Part shown: positions 12,901-27,900 of the stretch, one piece after another
How positions within the stretch are numbered: the stretch's first letter is position 1
Layout: each line of letters starts with the position of its first letter
The notes under the pieces: model-generated
Seen by the model: only the letters and a program-made list of their open reading frames with translations
What the model was told of the DNA's origin: nothing
Databases searched by the model: none
Program-made: the position numbers and the translations under genes
Origin: Brachionus plicatilis
Lineage: Eukaryota > Rotifera > Eurotatoria > Ploima > Brachionidae
Direction of reading: 5' to 3'
Assembly (NCBI GenBank): GCA_010279815.1
Contig: QEOQ01000626.1
Coordinates: 938,671-1,002,670, forward strand
DNA: 64,000 bases

Positions 12901-15900
12901 TTGTCTAGTATGATTTTTGATCCGACACGAGCTAGATGTCTTAGATTTTGGTACCACATGAATGGCAATAGTATTGGTTCATTACAAGTCGATATTTTGT
13001 ATGATAATGGTCTAAGGATACCAATTTGGAAGCTAAGTCAAGACAAAGGCGATCAATGGCTTGAAGGAACTGTTGGCTTTAGTTCAAATACAACCTATAG
13101 GTAAATTAATTTTGATTATTTTCATTCAGGAATAAAAATATACTTTATTTTTAGGATCTACATTATGGGAATACGAGGAAAAAGTTATTTTGGAGACATT
13201 GCTATTGATGATATATCTTTTGTTGACAGTACTTGTGGAGTTCAGCCAAGTGAAGTTGTTAGTGAATTAAACAGTTTGACCACTTTGATGCCAGTATCTA
13301 CAAGACCGCCAGCCTCCCAACAAATTAGCTGCACTTTTGATAATAACAATATATGTGGATGGATTAATGATCTGTCAGTTGAGTTAAAGTGGACTTTAAA
13401 AAAAGGTTCGACTACTTCTTCTGAAACAGGACCAAGTACGGACGTGTCCGGAAATGGATATTACATTTATCTCGAGACCTCCAATGTTAATAAAGGGGAC
13501 ACAGCAAGAATCATATCTCAAATAGTCAATAGTACTTACTCTAAGACAACCAGTAATTAATTTAAAAAAATTTTTTTTAGAATAATTTTTTTATTTTCTT
13601 AAAAAAGATTGTTTAACATTTTATTATCATCTTTATGGGGAAACAGTGAATTTAATTGAAATAATAGAAAAATTTAAATAATAAAAAAAATTTTTTAGAT
13701 TGGAGAATTGAATGTTAAACTACAAACAGTTTTTGGCATTCAGTCTGAATCTTTGTGGTCTAGAAATGAACAGCATGGAAACGCTTGGCTAAAAGCTCAT
13801 TTAAATATTCAACCATTGGAAAATAATTTACAGTATCAAATTCTTATGGAAGCAATAGCTGGAGATTGTAATTAAAAAAATTATATTTTCTGATTTATTT
13901 TGAATTTTTTTTAAAGCTTACACAGGAGACGTAGCTATAGATGAAATTGAATTTTTGCCTAATAGAAAATGTCCACCTATTTCAGAGCTTGGCAATACTG
14001 TTACTTTTAGTTGTGATTTTGAATATGATTTGTGCGGTTTTGTACCTGAAAATACGACTAATAAGAATAGATGGCAAAGAGCTAAGCCATTGAGTGGTCT
14101 TATTTCTGACAATCCAAATGTTGATAACACTTTACAAACCAAGAAAGGATATTACCTTCAATCACAAGTATATATAAATAATTTAATTTATTTATTTTTT
14201 TAAAAATTATTCTTCATAGCCTGTTTTTGCTAATAATTTAACATCAAGAATTACAACTGTTCAATTTGATCCCAAATCTGATGGACGATGCCTTAACTTT
14301 TACATGTATTCGTAAGTATTTAAATTAATTAAAAAAGGCAAAATAATTTTCCGTCAATTAATTTTTATTTTATCAGTTAACATTTTATTTATCAATTAAA
14401 TGATTATATTTATTCTATATCAAATATGACTTTATTTTTGATTTTAAGCTGTCCAAGGGTAGGATTTTTTGACCAAGCTACATGGTACTACATTAGATTT
14501 TTGATTGTTGAAAAAAATAGGCTTTAATTTAATATATTTCAAGATAAGATTTAAAAAATTTAAATTTTATCTAGATTTGTATAATTTTTATTGATTTCAT
14601 AAAAGAATTAATTTGATAATTATTAATTTAATGGACATTAGAATTTTCTATTGACAAATCTTCAATTTTTTGGATTTCTTCAACTTAAAATTGACTCTTG
14701 TTAATTAATTGTTTTTTGAAATATTTTGCTGATTTTTATTTATTTTATTTGACGTTTTGAATAAAATATTAATTGACAGAAAAAAAAGAGCCATTAATAA
14801 ATAGATAAAACATTTTTTAAGTTTGAAGTAAATTAATAAAATCATATTAAAAAATTTAATTTTTCAGAAATGCTGCTGCTACACCATTATTAAAAATTTA
14901 TTCAAAAACAACCAGCCAACCAGAAAAGTTAATTTTTGCTCCATCACCATCACAATCACCAAATTGGGTTCAATTCGAGCTAGAAGTCCCCGAGGAGCAA
15001 GATCAATACAATTTAATTTTTGAATCAGTTTCTAGATATGTATTTGCGTTTGGCTATGCTAATTTGGGTGTTGATGATTTTGCACTAAAGACTGGATCCT
15101 GTCGAAAACACCCTGGAGGTCAGTAAACAAATATCTCTCAAGAAAAGATATTTAACTTTAAATTTAGATTGTGCATTCGAGTTGGAAGGCTTATGTGGAT
15201 GGAGTAATCTTAAAGATGATGTGTTCGATTGGTTGCTTCATCAAGGACCGACAGTGTCATCTTCAACTGGGCCGAGTATTGACCATACTTTGAACAGTGA
15301 TAAGGGAACTTTTATTTACATCGAAACTTCATCACCGAGGAAGGAAAATGATATTGCAAGACTGGCCAGTGAAACTTGGTCATCTACAAATTCTCTTTGC
15401 TTTACTTTTTGGTACAATGCATATGGGAGAACAATTGGTTCCTTAAAAGTCTACATAGCTGATTCAAATTCAACTTTGCAAAATTTAATCTGGGAAATAA
15501 GTGGACAGCAGAGTAATGATTCCACAGATTGGAAGCAGGGTGTTGTATCTGTATCTTATGATCAGGATTTTAAGCTCATTTTTGAAGGCAAAGTAGGGAC
15601 ATCAATAACTGGAGATATAGCGTAAGCATAAAAAAAAGAATAAAATTTATTTTAATTTATATCTTGTCTAGGATTGATGACATTGTTATCATTGAAAATG
15701 CTACTTCTTGTATTCGGCAACCATCTTTTTCAGAGCCTACTACTCCTGGTCCGTCGACATCTACACCAGGCCCAGTCAATGGGTTTGACTGCGACTTTGA
15801 GACCAATTTTTGCGGTTGGAAGCGCGAATCTGATTCATATACTGATTGGATTAGGAAAACAGGTGAAACCTATGGTGGACCTAAAGTTGATCAGTAAATA

Positions 15901-18900
15901 ATAATAAAAAAATCTAATTTTTTAACTTTAATTTATTTTCTTAAGTACCTATGGCACTAGGGATAAATACTACATCTATTTTGAAAGCGATGATTATTAT
16001 GATTATTACTCCTGGAGTGGATGGGGATCAGGTCCTAGCAGGTCAAAAATTGTCAGTCCGAAAATTTTTGGCAATGCCAAACAGTGTCTAAAATTTTGGT
16101 ATTACATGAACGGTAAGTTAATTTTAGATTCACTTGTTTTTTTAGAAACTTGAGCAGATAATTTCTTGATAATTAGAATAATAAAAAATAATTTTTTAAT
16201 TTAAAATTGTTTGACTCGAAACTTAATTAAAAAAGCTTAAGTATGGTGCTTCAAATCATAAACCGCAGTATCATACATATTGATTTTTAATATTTTTGAA
16301 ATTTAAACTTAATCATTAAAAATTTGTTAACAAAATGTTTACAAAGAATTTAAAACAAATTTACCAGCTTTAATATAAGAAAAAAATCATGAATTATGTA
16401 ATTTGACAAAGGTTATTAGACTCAAAATTGATGTGTCATAAATTCCAATTTATGATTGGGGCACTATAAAAATATTTTTTGACTTCTTTAATTTAAAAGG
16501 TGAAAAATAAACTTTTCTAGTGTTATTTTACAAAAAAAGAATTTTTTTGGAAATTAATTTCGAAAAATAAAATTAAAAATTTTTAAAATTTAAATTCAAA
16601 ATTTAATTGTTGACTTAATAATTGTCTAAATAGTTTAATTTAAAGTAAAATTCTTTCAAATATTTTTTTTTCGATTCTAAATTAAATAAAAAAGATATCA
16701 ACTTTTCTAATAATTTTTATTCACAAAAAAAAATTTTTAAATTTTTAAATTTCTATTCATGATAAATTCTAAAAAATATTTTAATTAAGGTGCGAACAAT
16801 GGTGAATTAAATGTTTATTATAGAGTTGAAAAACAGCCTGGATCATTTGTTCAAAGTGCGGTAATATGGCGAATTAATACCGGCCATGGTGACCACTGGA
16901 ATCTTGCACATGTCCAGTTTGATGGCAACAATCAATCGATATCTAATTTTGTAATCGAAGCCTATGCAGGTTATTATGTGAGCGGACAAATCGCAATTGA
17001 CGACATAAGTCTAATTTACGGAGATTGTGAAAATCAAACTTATTCCTCAGTGGATTGTGATTTTGAAGAAGAGCACATATGTGGTTATCAGCCAGATCCA
17101 TTTGCTGATTTCAATTGGTCCAGAAATAAGGGTAATACATTATCTTCCAATACAGGACCCTCAGTTGATGTGAGCACAGGCACCAAATTTGGCTATTACA
17201 TGTACATTGAAACTTCCTCTTATAACGTAGGCGAAAAAGCACGACTGATAACTCCAACCCAAGACTTTAAAGAAGGAAAATGTCTTTACTTTTGGTACCA
17301 TGCATTTGGTAAAGATGTGGGCAGTTTAAATGTGTACAATGAACTTCAGACTAATAGCAGTAACAAGCCAAGAAGTTTAATTTGGTCAATTAGTCGTGAT
17401 CAGGGCGATCGATGGTTTTTGGCTCGAGTTCCAACAAATGTCCAGACTAATTTTAAGATAATATTCGAAGGAGTTGTGGGAAAATCATATTTAGGTGATG
17501 TGGCCATCGATGATGTAAAAATGTCCAAGGAACAGTGTCCAGTTACTTTCGAATGCGACTTTGAGGATGATGAATTTGAATTTTGTTCGTGGATAAATTT
17601 GCAAAACTCGCCTGATGAAAATCTTAAAAATGGCACTTTGGATAACTTCGATTGGGTCATTGACACAATAAATGATTATCGCGGTAAACTAGCTGTTTCT
17701 AAAGGACAAAAAATCAATCATTATTCCAGACTTGTATCAGAGTATGTTCCTGGCACCAGTGATAGTGGAGTGTGCATTGAGTTTTATTTTCGCTTTAGCA
17801 AATATCCGCCAACAGAAACAAAATTAACTTTTAGCTTGGCTGAGTACAAAAAAGAACCTGTCACATTATGGAGTCTTACTGATAATCAGATAACAACTCA
17901 AGGTGTTTACTGGAGATTTGGAAGATTTGCTGTCAATACAAATGAGAGTTTTAGAATCTATATGGATGGCTATGTAGGAACAGATTCTAAAGAGTATGTA
18001 GCTGTTGATAGCATTGACATGAGGACAGGAACAGTTGGCTGTACAGTATTTCCACTTGAAGCTCAAACCCAGGTTATAACAACAACTGCTGCAACAACAA
18101 CCACAGTGACTTATCCATCCATTGCTGAATTTGACTGTGACTTCGAAAAAGCCTGCTCTTGGTCAAATGATCCAGCTAATTTGTTCACCAATTGGACTGC
18201 AAAAAGAGCCATAGATATTAACGACTCAAATTCGCCTCAAAATGACCATACTTATACATACACTAAGTTTGGTACTTTCTTGACTTTAGAAAATAGAAAT
18301 TACTTTCCACAAGCGAAAATTAATTACATTAGTCCTGAAATGAATGGAACTAAGTGTGTTGAGTTCTGGTACTATATGTATGGCATTGATGTTGGAACTC
18401 TTAGCATGTTCAGAAAAGTAACTACATCATCAGTCAGTCAAAGTATTTGGAGCACCAAAGATTCGTCTCAAAATTCATGGAGATTCGCACAAGCGTCTAT
18501 AAATTACATTTTAGACAGCACTAAGTACTCGGCCAGAATTGAGTTTGAGTTTAGTCAACCTGGGTTTAATGTAATAAAATTTTATTTCATGATTTTCTAG
18601 GCTCAATTAAATTTTATATTAAAGGGTTTTGTGGCAATTGATGATATAATTGTACATGAGGGTTTTTGTAAAACAACCGATTTATGCACTTTTGAAAATC
18701 TGGATTTGTGCGGATACACTAATGATCCGTTGGCTGACACTAATTGGATAAGAGCAAATTCCTCATATTCAACACCAACTACAGGACCTTCTTCAGATGT
18801 AAGAACAAAATTTTATTAAGTTTTAACAATCATTTTAAAATATTAACATAGCTATTTTATTTTTTAAATAGTAAGCAGATTAATTTTTTTGAGTNNNNNN

Positions 18901-21900
18901 NNNNNNNNNNNNNNNNNNNNNNNNNNNNNNNNNNNNNNNNNNNNNNNNNNNNNNNNNNNNNNNNNNNNNNNNNNNNNNNNNNNNNNNNNNNNNNNNNNNN
19001 NNNNNNNNNNNNNNNNNNNNNNNNNNNNNNNNNNNNNNNNNNNNNNNNNNNNNNNNNNNNNNNNNNNNNNNNNNNNNNNNNNNNNNNNNNNNNNNNNNNN
19101 NNNNNNNNNNNNNNNNNNNNNNNNNNNNNNNNNNNNNNNNNNNNNNNNNNNNNNNNNNNNNNNNNNNNNNNNNNNNNNNNNNNNNNNNNNNNNNNNNNNN
19201 NNNNNNNNNNNNNNNNNNNNNNNNNNNNNNNNNNNNNNNNNNNNNNNNNNNNNNNNNNNNNNNNNNNNNNNNNNNNNNNNNNNNNNNNNNNNNNNNNNNN
19301 NNNNNNNNNNNNNNNNNNNNNNNNNNNNNNNNNNNNNNNNNNNNNNNNNNNNNNNNNNNNNNNNNNNNNNNNNNNNNNNNNNNNNNNNNNNNNNNNNNNN
19401 NNNNNNNNNNGTAATAAAATTTTATTTCATGATTTTCTAGGCTAAATTAAATTTTATATTAAAGGGTTTTGTGGCAATTGATGATATAATTGTACATGAG
19501 GGTTTTTGTAAAACAACCGATTTATGCACTTTTGAAAATCCGGATTTGTGCGGATACACTAATGATCCGTTGGCTGACACTAATTGGATAAGAGCAAATT
19601 CCTCATATTCAACCCCAACTACAGGACCATCTTCAGATGTAAAAACAATTTTTTTTTTAGTTTTAACAATCATTTTAAAATATTAACATAGCTATTTTAT
19701 TTTTTAAATAGTAAGCAGATTAATTTTTTTGAGTAGTTCTTTGGCATCTTGAAGTTGATGATCAATTCTAAAAATCATTTCAATTTAAAAAATTTATCCT
19801 TAGATATTAAGATAAATATTTGATTTAATTTAAATAATTGTAATGTAACATGCTTTACATGCAATGTAGATTTAGAAAATAAAAAAAAATTTATTGATAA
19901 TCGATTTTTATATTTAAATGATTTTATTGAAAATTTTTGTTTCAAAAGTATTTGTGTTTAACATTTACAATTAAATTTAAAAAAGAAATTCAAATAATAA
20001 ATTCCAAATAAGTAATAAAATGAAAATGAGGCTTTTCAAAAAATCAGTTTAATAAATAAATTAATAATCGATTTTATCAATGGATTGAGAAAATATTCCT
20101 TCAATTTTTTTTATTAATTTATAGTTTTAGTTTTATTTGATCATTTTGAGCATCAAAAATTGATCAAAAACTTCAACTTGCCTTAAAAAAAAAGTATTAC
20201 ATAAAAATATTTTTTTACTAAAATTTTCTAAGATCAGCTTAGAATCAAAAAATTAAAATTTTTTATCCATTCTAGATTAAATTTAACTTTCACATTTAAA
20301 AAATTCATAAATCTTTAAAAATAAAATTTTGCACTCTCAAAAAAATAAAGATAAGCTTTAATTATAGGCTAAATAAGGTGAATGTATTTAAGTAAATAAT
20401 TGATTCATTTTTATTAAATTTTTTGAATATGCCAGTTATTATATTTGTCAGTATCTTTGTAGCTTCACAATAAACTGACAGTGAAAAAATTGAAGATTTA
20501 TTATTTAAAAAAAAAGCTTGTGAAATTGATGACAATAGAGCAAGATAAATTTGCAAGATTATAACAAAATCTATTCAACGAGCCTCGGCAAAAATTTTGC
20601 CAATAAATTAATAAAATTTTTAATATTTTTAATTATTACTTAATTATTAATTAAATATTTAAAGTTGTTGCATATGCAAAATTTTATTAAAAACATTTTT
20701 TATTTCAGTTCAAAAAAACTTTAACTTAAATTATGGTATTTTCAGAACAAATTTTGTCTATTACCATTGTTTTAAAATTCACTTTTACCTTTACCATACT
20801 TTACAAATATTTCCATTCAATCATTTAAAGAAATTAGATTAAAAAACATTCTTCCCATCATTCGTATCTAATAGTTCATTCCATATTTTTCAAAATCTAA
20901 TATTAAATATTTAAGCATACCTTACAAACACCTGAAGGAAATTTTATGCTTTTTGATGCAAGTCAGCAAAAAATCACCGCTCGACTAGAATCTCCAATTC
21001 AAGTCAAATCATCAGGATCTTGTGTGCACTTTTTCTACAATACCAATGGTAAAGATGTATATGGTCTTAAAGTATACAAAAAATCAGCTAATTTGCTCAG
21101 TATTCCTTTATGGACTTCTTACGGAAACACTGGCGATCAGTAATTAATTTTTTAAAATTATTCTAAAATATTTTTTTTCATATCAATTTAAAAATAATAG
21201 TTTAGAGATTAATTCAAAAAAATTTATTAATTAATTTTATTTTTCAGGTGGCTTCTAGCTGAGGTTACACTAAAAAGTCCAGATAGTACATGGCAAGCAG
21301 TATTTGAAGGTTTGCGTGGATATGGCAATGATGGAAACATTGCCATTGATGATATAAGAATAACAAAAGGTGACTGCCCGAATGCTGGCGATTGTAATTT
21401 TGAAGAAAAGTCGCTTTGTAACTACAGAAATAATGACAATTCAAAAATAAAATGGGTGGTGAAACAAGGCATTGTGTCCTCTTTGACCGGTCCTACCAGT
21501 GATCATACTTTTGGAACATCGACAGGGTCATACGCCAGCTTTAGTAAGAAATTTTAATGAAAAAAAATTAAATTTAAAATTTCATTCAATTTAGTCACTG
21601 ATACACCGACTCAAGCAGGATGGATGGGCAGATTAGAAAGTCAGCCTTTGAATTATTTACAGGAAGATGTATGTGTTAGATTTTGGTATCATATGTACTC
21701 GTACCTGCCTAATAATTTGGGAACCCTGAATGTGTACCTTTACGACATCAATTTAAATTCATCGAGCCTACTTTGGAGCTTGACTTACAGCCAAGGGTCT
21801 GGATGGAAAGAGGGAGCTTTTTCGTATAAAATCAATGACAAGCACAAAATTATTTTCGAAGGTGTTAGAGGCATAGGAAGAGGAGATATTGCACTTGATG

Positions 21901-24900
21901 ACATCAGATTTATTCAGACATCTAATTGTGCATTTTATCCAAATTACGCCGTGCCAAATGCAACATTGACCACTGTGTCAACCACAACAAGACTAACGAC
22001 TACCGTCAGTAATTACATTTGGAATCCACAAAGTGAGTATGACTGTAACTTCGAGAAAGACTTTTGTTCGTGGACCAGTGATCCTACCGCTGATTTTGAG
22101 TGGCTAAGAGCAACACCATCTGTTTTAACTACCACATATTCTCCTCTTGAAGATCATACCTATCAAAACAAATCTGGTTATTTCATTAGAATTGATGTAA
22201 TAAAATTTTCTTAATTTTTTAGGAACTTTATTTGATTTTTTTTTTAATTAAATAGCCTTACAAACCATCTAGTCAAGTGTGTCGTTTGCAATCGCCGGTA
22301 ATCACCGACCTTAAAGACCGATGTTTGGAGTTTTACTATTATGCTTACGGCTCTGATGTAAGCACTCTGAATGTCTATTTGAAAAGCAACCAATTGGGTC
22401 TACCACGGTGGACTAGAATGAAAAACCAGGGAAGAGAATGGCACAGAGCTCAGCTGAAAATAACTGATCAAAAAATACCATATCAAATTGTTTTCGAAGG
22501 AACTGTTGGTTCATTTACTGGCGTGATAGCTGTTGATGATATTAGAGTCTTGTCGGAGTGTCCATCCTCGACAGATCGATTCTGTGACTTTGAAACAGAT
22601 GATATTTGCGGATACACTTATCTGAACACTGGCAACATAGATTGGAAGCGGGGTAACAAAGCAACTGCACCATCAAATGGCCCCGTAGCAGACCATTCAT
22701 TAGGAACCCAATTCGGGTATTTCATGTATTCTAGTGGCACATCTACAAATCAAATACAGCGAGCTCTACTTGCTTCTCAAGTTTTCAATCCAAACAATGA
22801 ACAGTGTGTAGAATTTTACTATTTCCATGCACCAGCATCAATTGGCTCATTGAACATTTATGCCAAGCTTAAGACTGTGTATAACTCAAGTGCCGAATTG
22901 CCTATTTGGACCGAACCTTTTGCCAATAATGGATTTAATGGATGGCAATTTGCCCAAGTTCCTCTCGGTCACGCCATTACCAATACTCCCTATCAAGTCA
23001 TATTTGAAGAATTTGTCTCTGCAAATAAACCTGGAAATGATTTTAACATTTACATAGATGATGTCTTTGTTCGAGATGGTTCTTGTTTGCCCATAGGAGA
23101 TTGTGACTTTGAAAATGGATTCTGTACGTGATTATTATCAAATTTATATTTGAGTCACAAGTTTAAGTTAAATTTCAGTCTAAGTCAAGAATTAAATTTT
23201 TTTTTTTCACTTGATTTGACTTAAGACTTGTGACTTTAAAAAAACAAAATATTTAAAAAAAAATTTATATTATTGAAATTTTTTGAAGGTTCTTGGGAAC
23301 CAATTGACTCAGCCACTTTTACTTCCAGTTGGGTAGTTACTTCTGGCGACCCGAATGATAATTTTAGACCATTTAATGATCACAGGTATTGATTAACATT
23401 TTTTTGTCAATTTAATAAAAAATCTAAAAATTTATGCCTAGTACCGGAAGTTCATATGGTAGCTATGCATTTGTTGAGTCAGCTAAGAGTGGCAATTTGG
23501 CCATAATGTCCAGTCAAGTCTTTCAAAATCCAACATCTTACAGAGGTTTAGATAAAAAATGACAAAATTTTATTTTAATTATTATTTTGAAGGCCGTTGT
23601 CTCACATTTTGGTATTACATAAGTGGCACAAATCCGGGTTCAATATCCATTTATGTAAGAAATTTGAGTAATAACCAAGACAAAATTATTTGGAAAGAAG
23701 GACTTAGTGACAAAGGTGCACAATGGAATTATGGACAATTCGGATTTTACATCAATTCCGAATATACAATAATAATTGAAGGAACTAGTGGATCATCCCA
23801 AAGCTCGATAGCAATTGATGACATATTTTTCAAAGATGCCCAATATTGTACCATCAGTCCTCTGTCTGCTGCAGTTGGTTCTGGCCTGCCGATTCCATCA
23901 ACCACAACAACGACAACTAAATCTCCCCAATCGACAAGCGCGCCCTCAATCTATGACTGCACATTCGAGCTTGGTTACTGCAACTGGAAAAACGATTCTA
24001 GCCAAGCTTTGATCTGGAAAAGAAATAAGGGCTCAACTGGAAGCATTGACACTGGATCAGATGTTGATCACACGTAATTTTGTCAAAATTTTCTAATTTT
24101 TAAACTGAATTTAAATTTTATTTTTCAAGTCTTGCAACACCAGAAGGATGGTATATTTATATAGGTAAATAAAAATGCTTTTTATAAATAAAAATAGTTT
24201 AATATTTGTTTTTATTTTCAGAAACATCTTCACCAGCTAAGGCAAATGATTCGGCTCGTTTGCTATCACCAAATTTTTCGGGAGGAAATAGTCCAAGATG
24301 CTTGACTTTCTACTACCACATGCGTGGTAGACACATTGGAAATCTGAATGTATACACTCAAACTCAAACAAACGAGAGTGTTGTATGGTCCAAGGCTGGC
24401 ACCCAGGGAAACAAATGGCTCAGGGGTCAAGTCAATTTGAAATCGAATCAAAATTTTATTGTAATCTTTGAAGGAGTCCGTGGAAATGGATATTATGTAA
24501 ATAAAAAAAAATAAAACTTTTTTTTTTTACAAAATATTTATTTTTTTTAGGGTGATATATCTCTTGATGATATTTCAGTTGTTGACGGCTATTGTGTCAC
24601 CAATGATTTGTTTAATTGTGATTTTGAGCAGGACTCATGCAGCTTTGTTAGCGATGTGACTGGAAATTTTAACTGGACAAGAACAAATGGAAGAAACTCG
24701 TTTGGAATTTATCTTGATCATACTGTAATTGATTTTTATTCCCTCATATTATAAAAATTTATTCAACTTTTTTTTTAGACAAATTCTATATCGGGCTATT
24801 TTTTGGAACTGGACCTATACCAAAAAAATGCTGGAGACAAAGCCAGAGTTATAACTCCATTGTTTAATTTTGTACCTGAAGGCTATTGTCTTACATGGTA

Positions 24901-27900
24901 TTATCACATGTCAGGTAGAGAAATGGGAAAGTTGGCAGTTTATATTCAAGTTGAGGACAAACGAGGTTTATTGTGGAGATTTGGTGAAGATGTCGGAAAA
25001 ATATGGAATGCTGCCCAGCTTAGTATACTGCCAATTGGTGAATATAAAAATTTTTCACTAATTTTTGAGGGTGAAAAAACTAATGAATATGGCTCAGTAA
25101 TGGCCATTGATGACATTAAAATTGAATATGGCTCATGTCAAAGTTTTGGAGGATGCACATTTGAAGGTGAAGGTCTCTGTTTCTGGCAAAATATTTTGGA
25201 CTCAAGAGACGATTTTGATTGGGAACTAGGATCATATCAAACTGGAACTTCTTTGACTGGTCCGAATGTTGATCATACTTATGGTGATGCAACTGGAACT
25301 TATTTGTTCATAGAAACAAATGCACCATTAAAACCTGGTGATAAAGCATGGTTAGAAAGTACGCTATTTTTGCCAACACCAAGCTATGGTCTCTGCTTTG
25401 ACTTCTGGTATCATATGTTCGGCACTGGAATGGGCACTTTAAACATTTATACCTACAAAGCAAATAACACTGCACTAATTTGGAGCCAAAGTGGAAACAA
25501 AGGAGATGTTTGGCTAAATGGACAAGTTAATATAATTTCTGCAAGTTCGTTCAGATTGTTAATTGAAGGAGTTAAAGGACCCAATGCCAGATCCGATATT
25601 GCCATTGATGATTTTGATTTTATTGAAAGACCATGTAACACTATTCCAGATAGTGCTGATCCAAATGTAATAATAACAACAACAAGTATGACAACAACCT
25701 TGAGTGTAAGACCAACTGGTCCAAATGATTGTAACTTTGAGTACAACTTGTGTATTTGGACACCAAGCAAAGAGAGCAATTACAACTGGACAAGAACGCA
25801 GGGTATTCTGGCCGATCAACTAGCTGGACCGATTGAAGCTGATCACACACTATCTTCAGCTAATGGATGGTATCTATTTGCCAATGCTGCTGGAAAACGA
25901 AAAACAGACCTAGCTCGAATAGAGACAAACAATTTGTTCAATAAAGCTCAATGCATGGAATTTTATTACTATTTTGCATCAAATGTAGCCTACGAATTTA
26001 ATTTGTATGTTAAGGTAAATGATCAAGTTGGATATCCGATTTGGTCACGATCAAATTCGAATGGTGATCTATGGAGATTGGGCAGAGTAACAGTAAAATC
26101 AGGTTCATCTTACAAAGTGCTCATGGAACTGACATCTGTTGAATTTGCTGCAGATACGGACATTTTTGCAATTGACGATGTATTCTTTACAGATGATGAG
26201 TGTCAAGACGGCTCAGATTTGGATCAATTGTGCACATTTTCAGCTGATGCATGTGGCTATTCTTTCAATGCCTCTTCAAATTTTAAATGGGAATTGTACT
26301 TACCGCAGAAAAATGAGCCCAGAGCCGGTCCATTGCCAATAAATGACCATACATCTGACGGAGTGGCCAGTGGCTATGTGTTTGCCAAATCCAATGGTTT
26401 TAAGTTGAACAATACAGCTTCATTGGCAAGTAGAGTGTATCCAGCATTGAGTAGTTCGTTTCAGAACGAATCGGCTCGTTGTTTGGAGTTTTACTTCTTT
26501 TTACAAGACACAGATTCGATCACTCTTAATGTAAAGGCTCAAACGAGCTCAGTGAGCACTACTAGCATCATTTGGTCACGCAATTATGACCATTCGAATT
26601 ATTGGTGGAAAGGTGAAGTAAATGTTAAAAAATTGGTCGACTACAGTATTGTTTTTGAAGCGGTTGTAGGCTACAATCCATCAAATGGCCTAGTTGCTTT
26701 GGATGATATCATTTTAAGAAATCGATCTTGTTCGCATAGTGGAAATATTTGTGATTTTGATGACAAGGATTTGTGCAATTGGATAAATGTAAATGGTACT
26801 GATGAATTTGACTGGAGGCTTGAAAACGGAGCGACTTCATCTTCTAGTACGGGACCTTCCCTTGACCACACTCTATCTAACATAAAAGGTTTATTTTTAA
26901 AAAATTCATAAAAAATCTTAATTTTCAAACTCATTCTATTTTATTAGGCTACTACATTTACATTGAGAGCTCTTCTCCAGCTAAAGAAGGTTGGAAAGCA
27001 CATTTGTTAAGTGAACCAATGATGTTAAATGGTGATGGCTGTGTGCTATTTTGGTACCATATGTATGGAAAAGTATGTGTCTTCTTGTTAAATTTAAAGT
27101 TAATGAAATTTTTAAAAATTATTTTTATAAAGACAATTGGAACATTAAATGTTTATTTGATAAGTGAGTCAAACAAAGATTTATTATGGACTCTTTCGGA
27201 TGAGATAGGTAAAATTTGAAAAAAAAAAAATTAATTTGTTTGTAAAAATTATTATTTCCAGGTCAATCATGGAATCATGGTTTAGCACCATTTAAATCAA
27301 ATGTAAAATACCAAATAATGTTTGAAGGTATCGTAGGCTCAAGTTTTACTGGCGATATTGTAATCTAATTAATGATTCTTTAAATTTTTAAAGTTAATCA
27401 AAATTTTTTAGGCTTTGGATGATTTAGAGATTAGACGAGAGTCCTGTCAAGTTCAACCAGCAACAGCACAGCCTCAAATCCAGTCTTTAACTTTTGCTAC
27501 CTGTGATTTTGAAGACGATTTATGCCTTTGGCAAAATGAAGTAATTGGAACAAAATTTAATTGGACTTTGCACAAAGGATCAACCTCTTCGTCCGGTACA
27601 GGGCCAGATGATGGTGCTCTCTCAACAAAAGGATACGTCTATATTGAAACATCTACCACCGTTTTAAGTAAAATTAAATTTCTATATTTTATCTTTATTT
27701 AGTTATTCTTTATTTTTGTTACAGATGACCGTGCCAGATTGATTTCCCCAGTTATCTCTCGGCCAACTTCTGAAGGATACTGCTTATCATTTTATTATCA
27801 TATGTGGGGTAAAAAATAATCTAAAAATCCTGTAATTGAGTATTAAGTTTAAATTTATTTATTTTTAATAAGGTGTTGACATTGGAAAATTGATTATTAG

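Larger units (their letters stand above)
18124..22030 (+). other. MAM cassette 6 (MAM 16-18), spanning assembly gap 1
   Basis: MAM domains start near 18127, 18682 and 21390. The 5' half of MAM 17 appears twice (18625-18800 and 19465-19640), on either side of the N gap. I treat this as one real copy. Splicing GPSSDV to HTLQTPEG across the 1.2 kb intron ending near 20914 restores a normal MAM. The linker near 21950-22020 ([14 protein letters not shown]) ends the cassette. Confidence 0.75.

Noticed and set aside
19465..19640. An additional half MAM domain after gap 1
   Set aside because: It is a near-identical copy of 18625-18800 lying exactly at the gap flank, so it is best explained as an assembly duplication.
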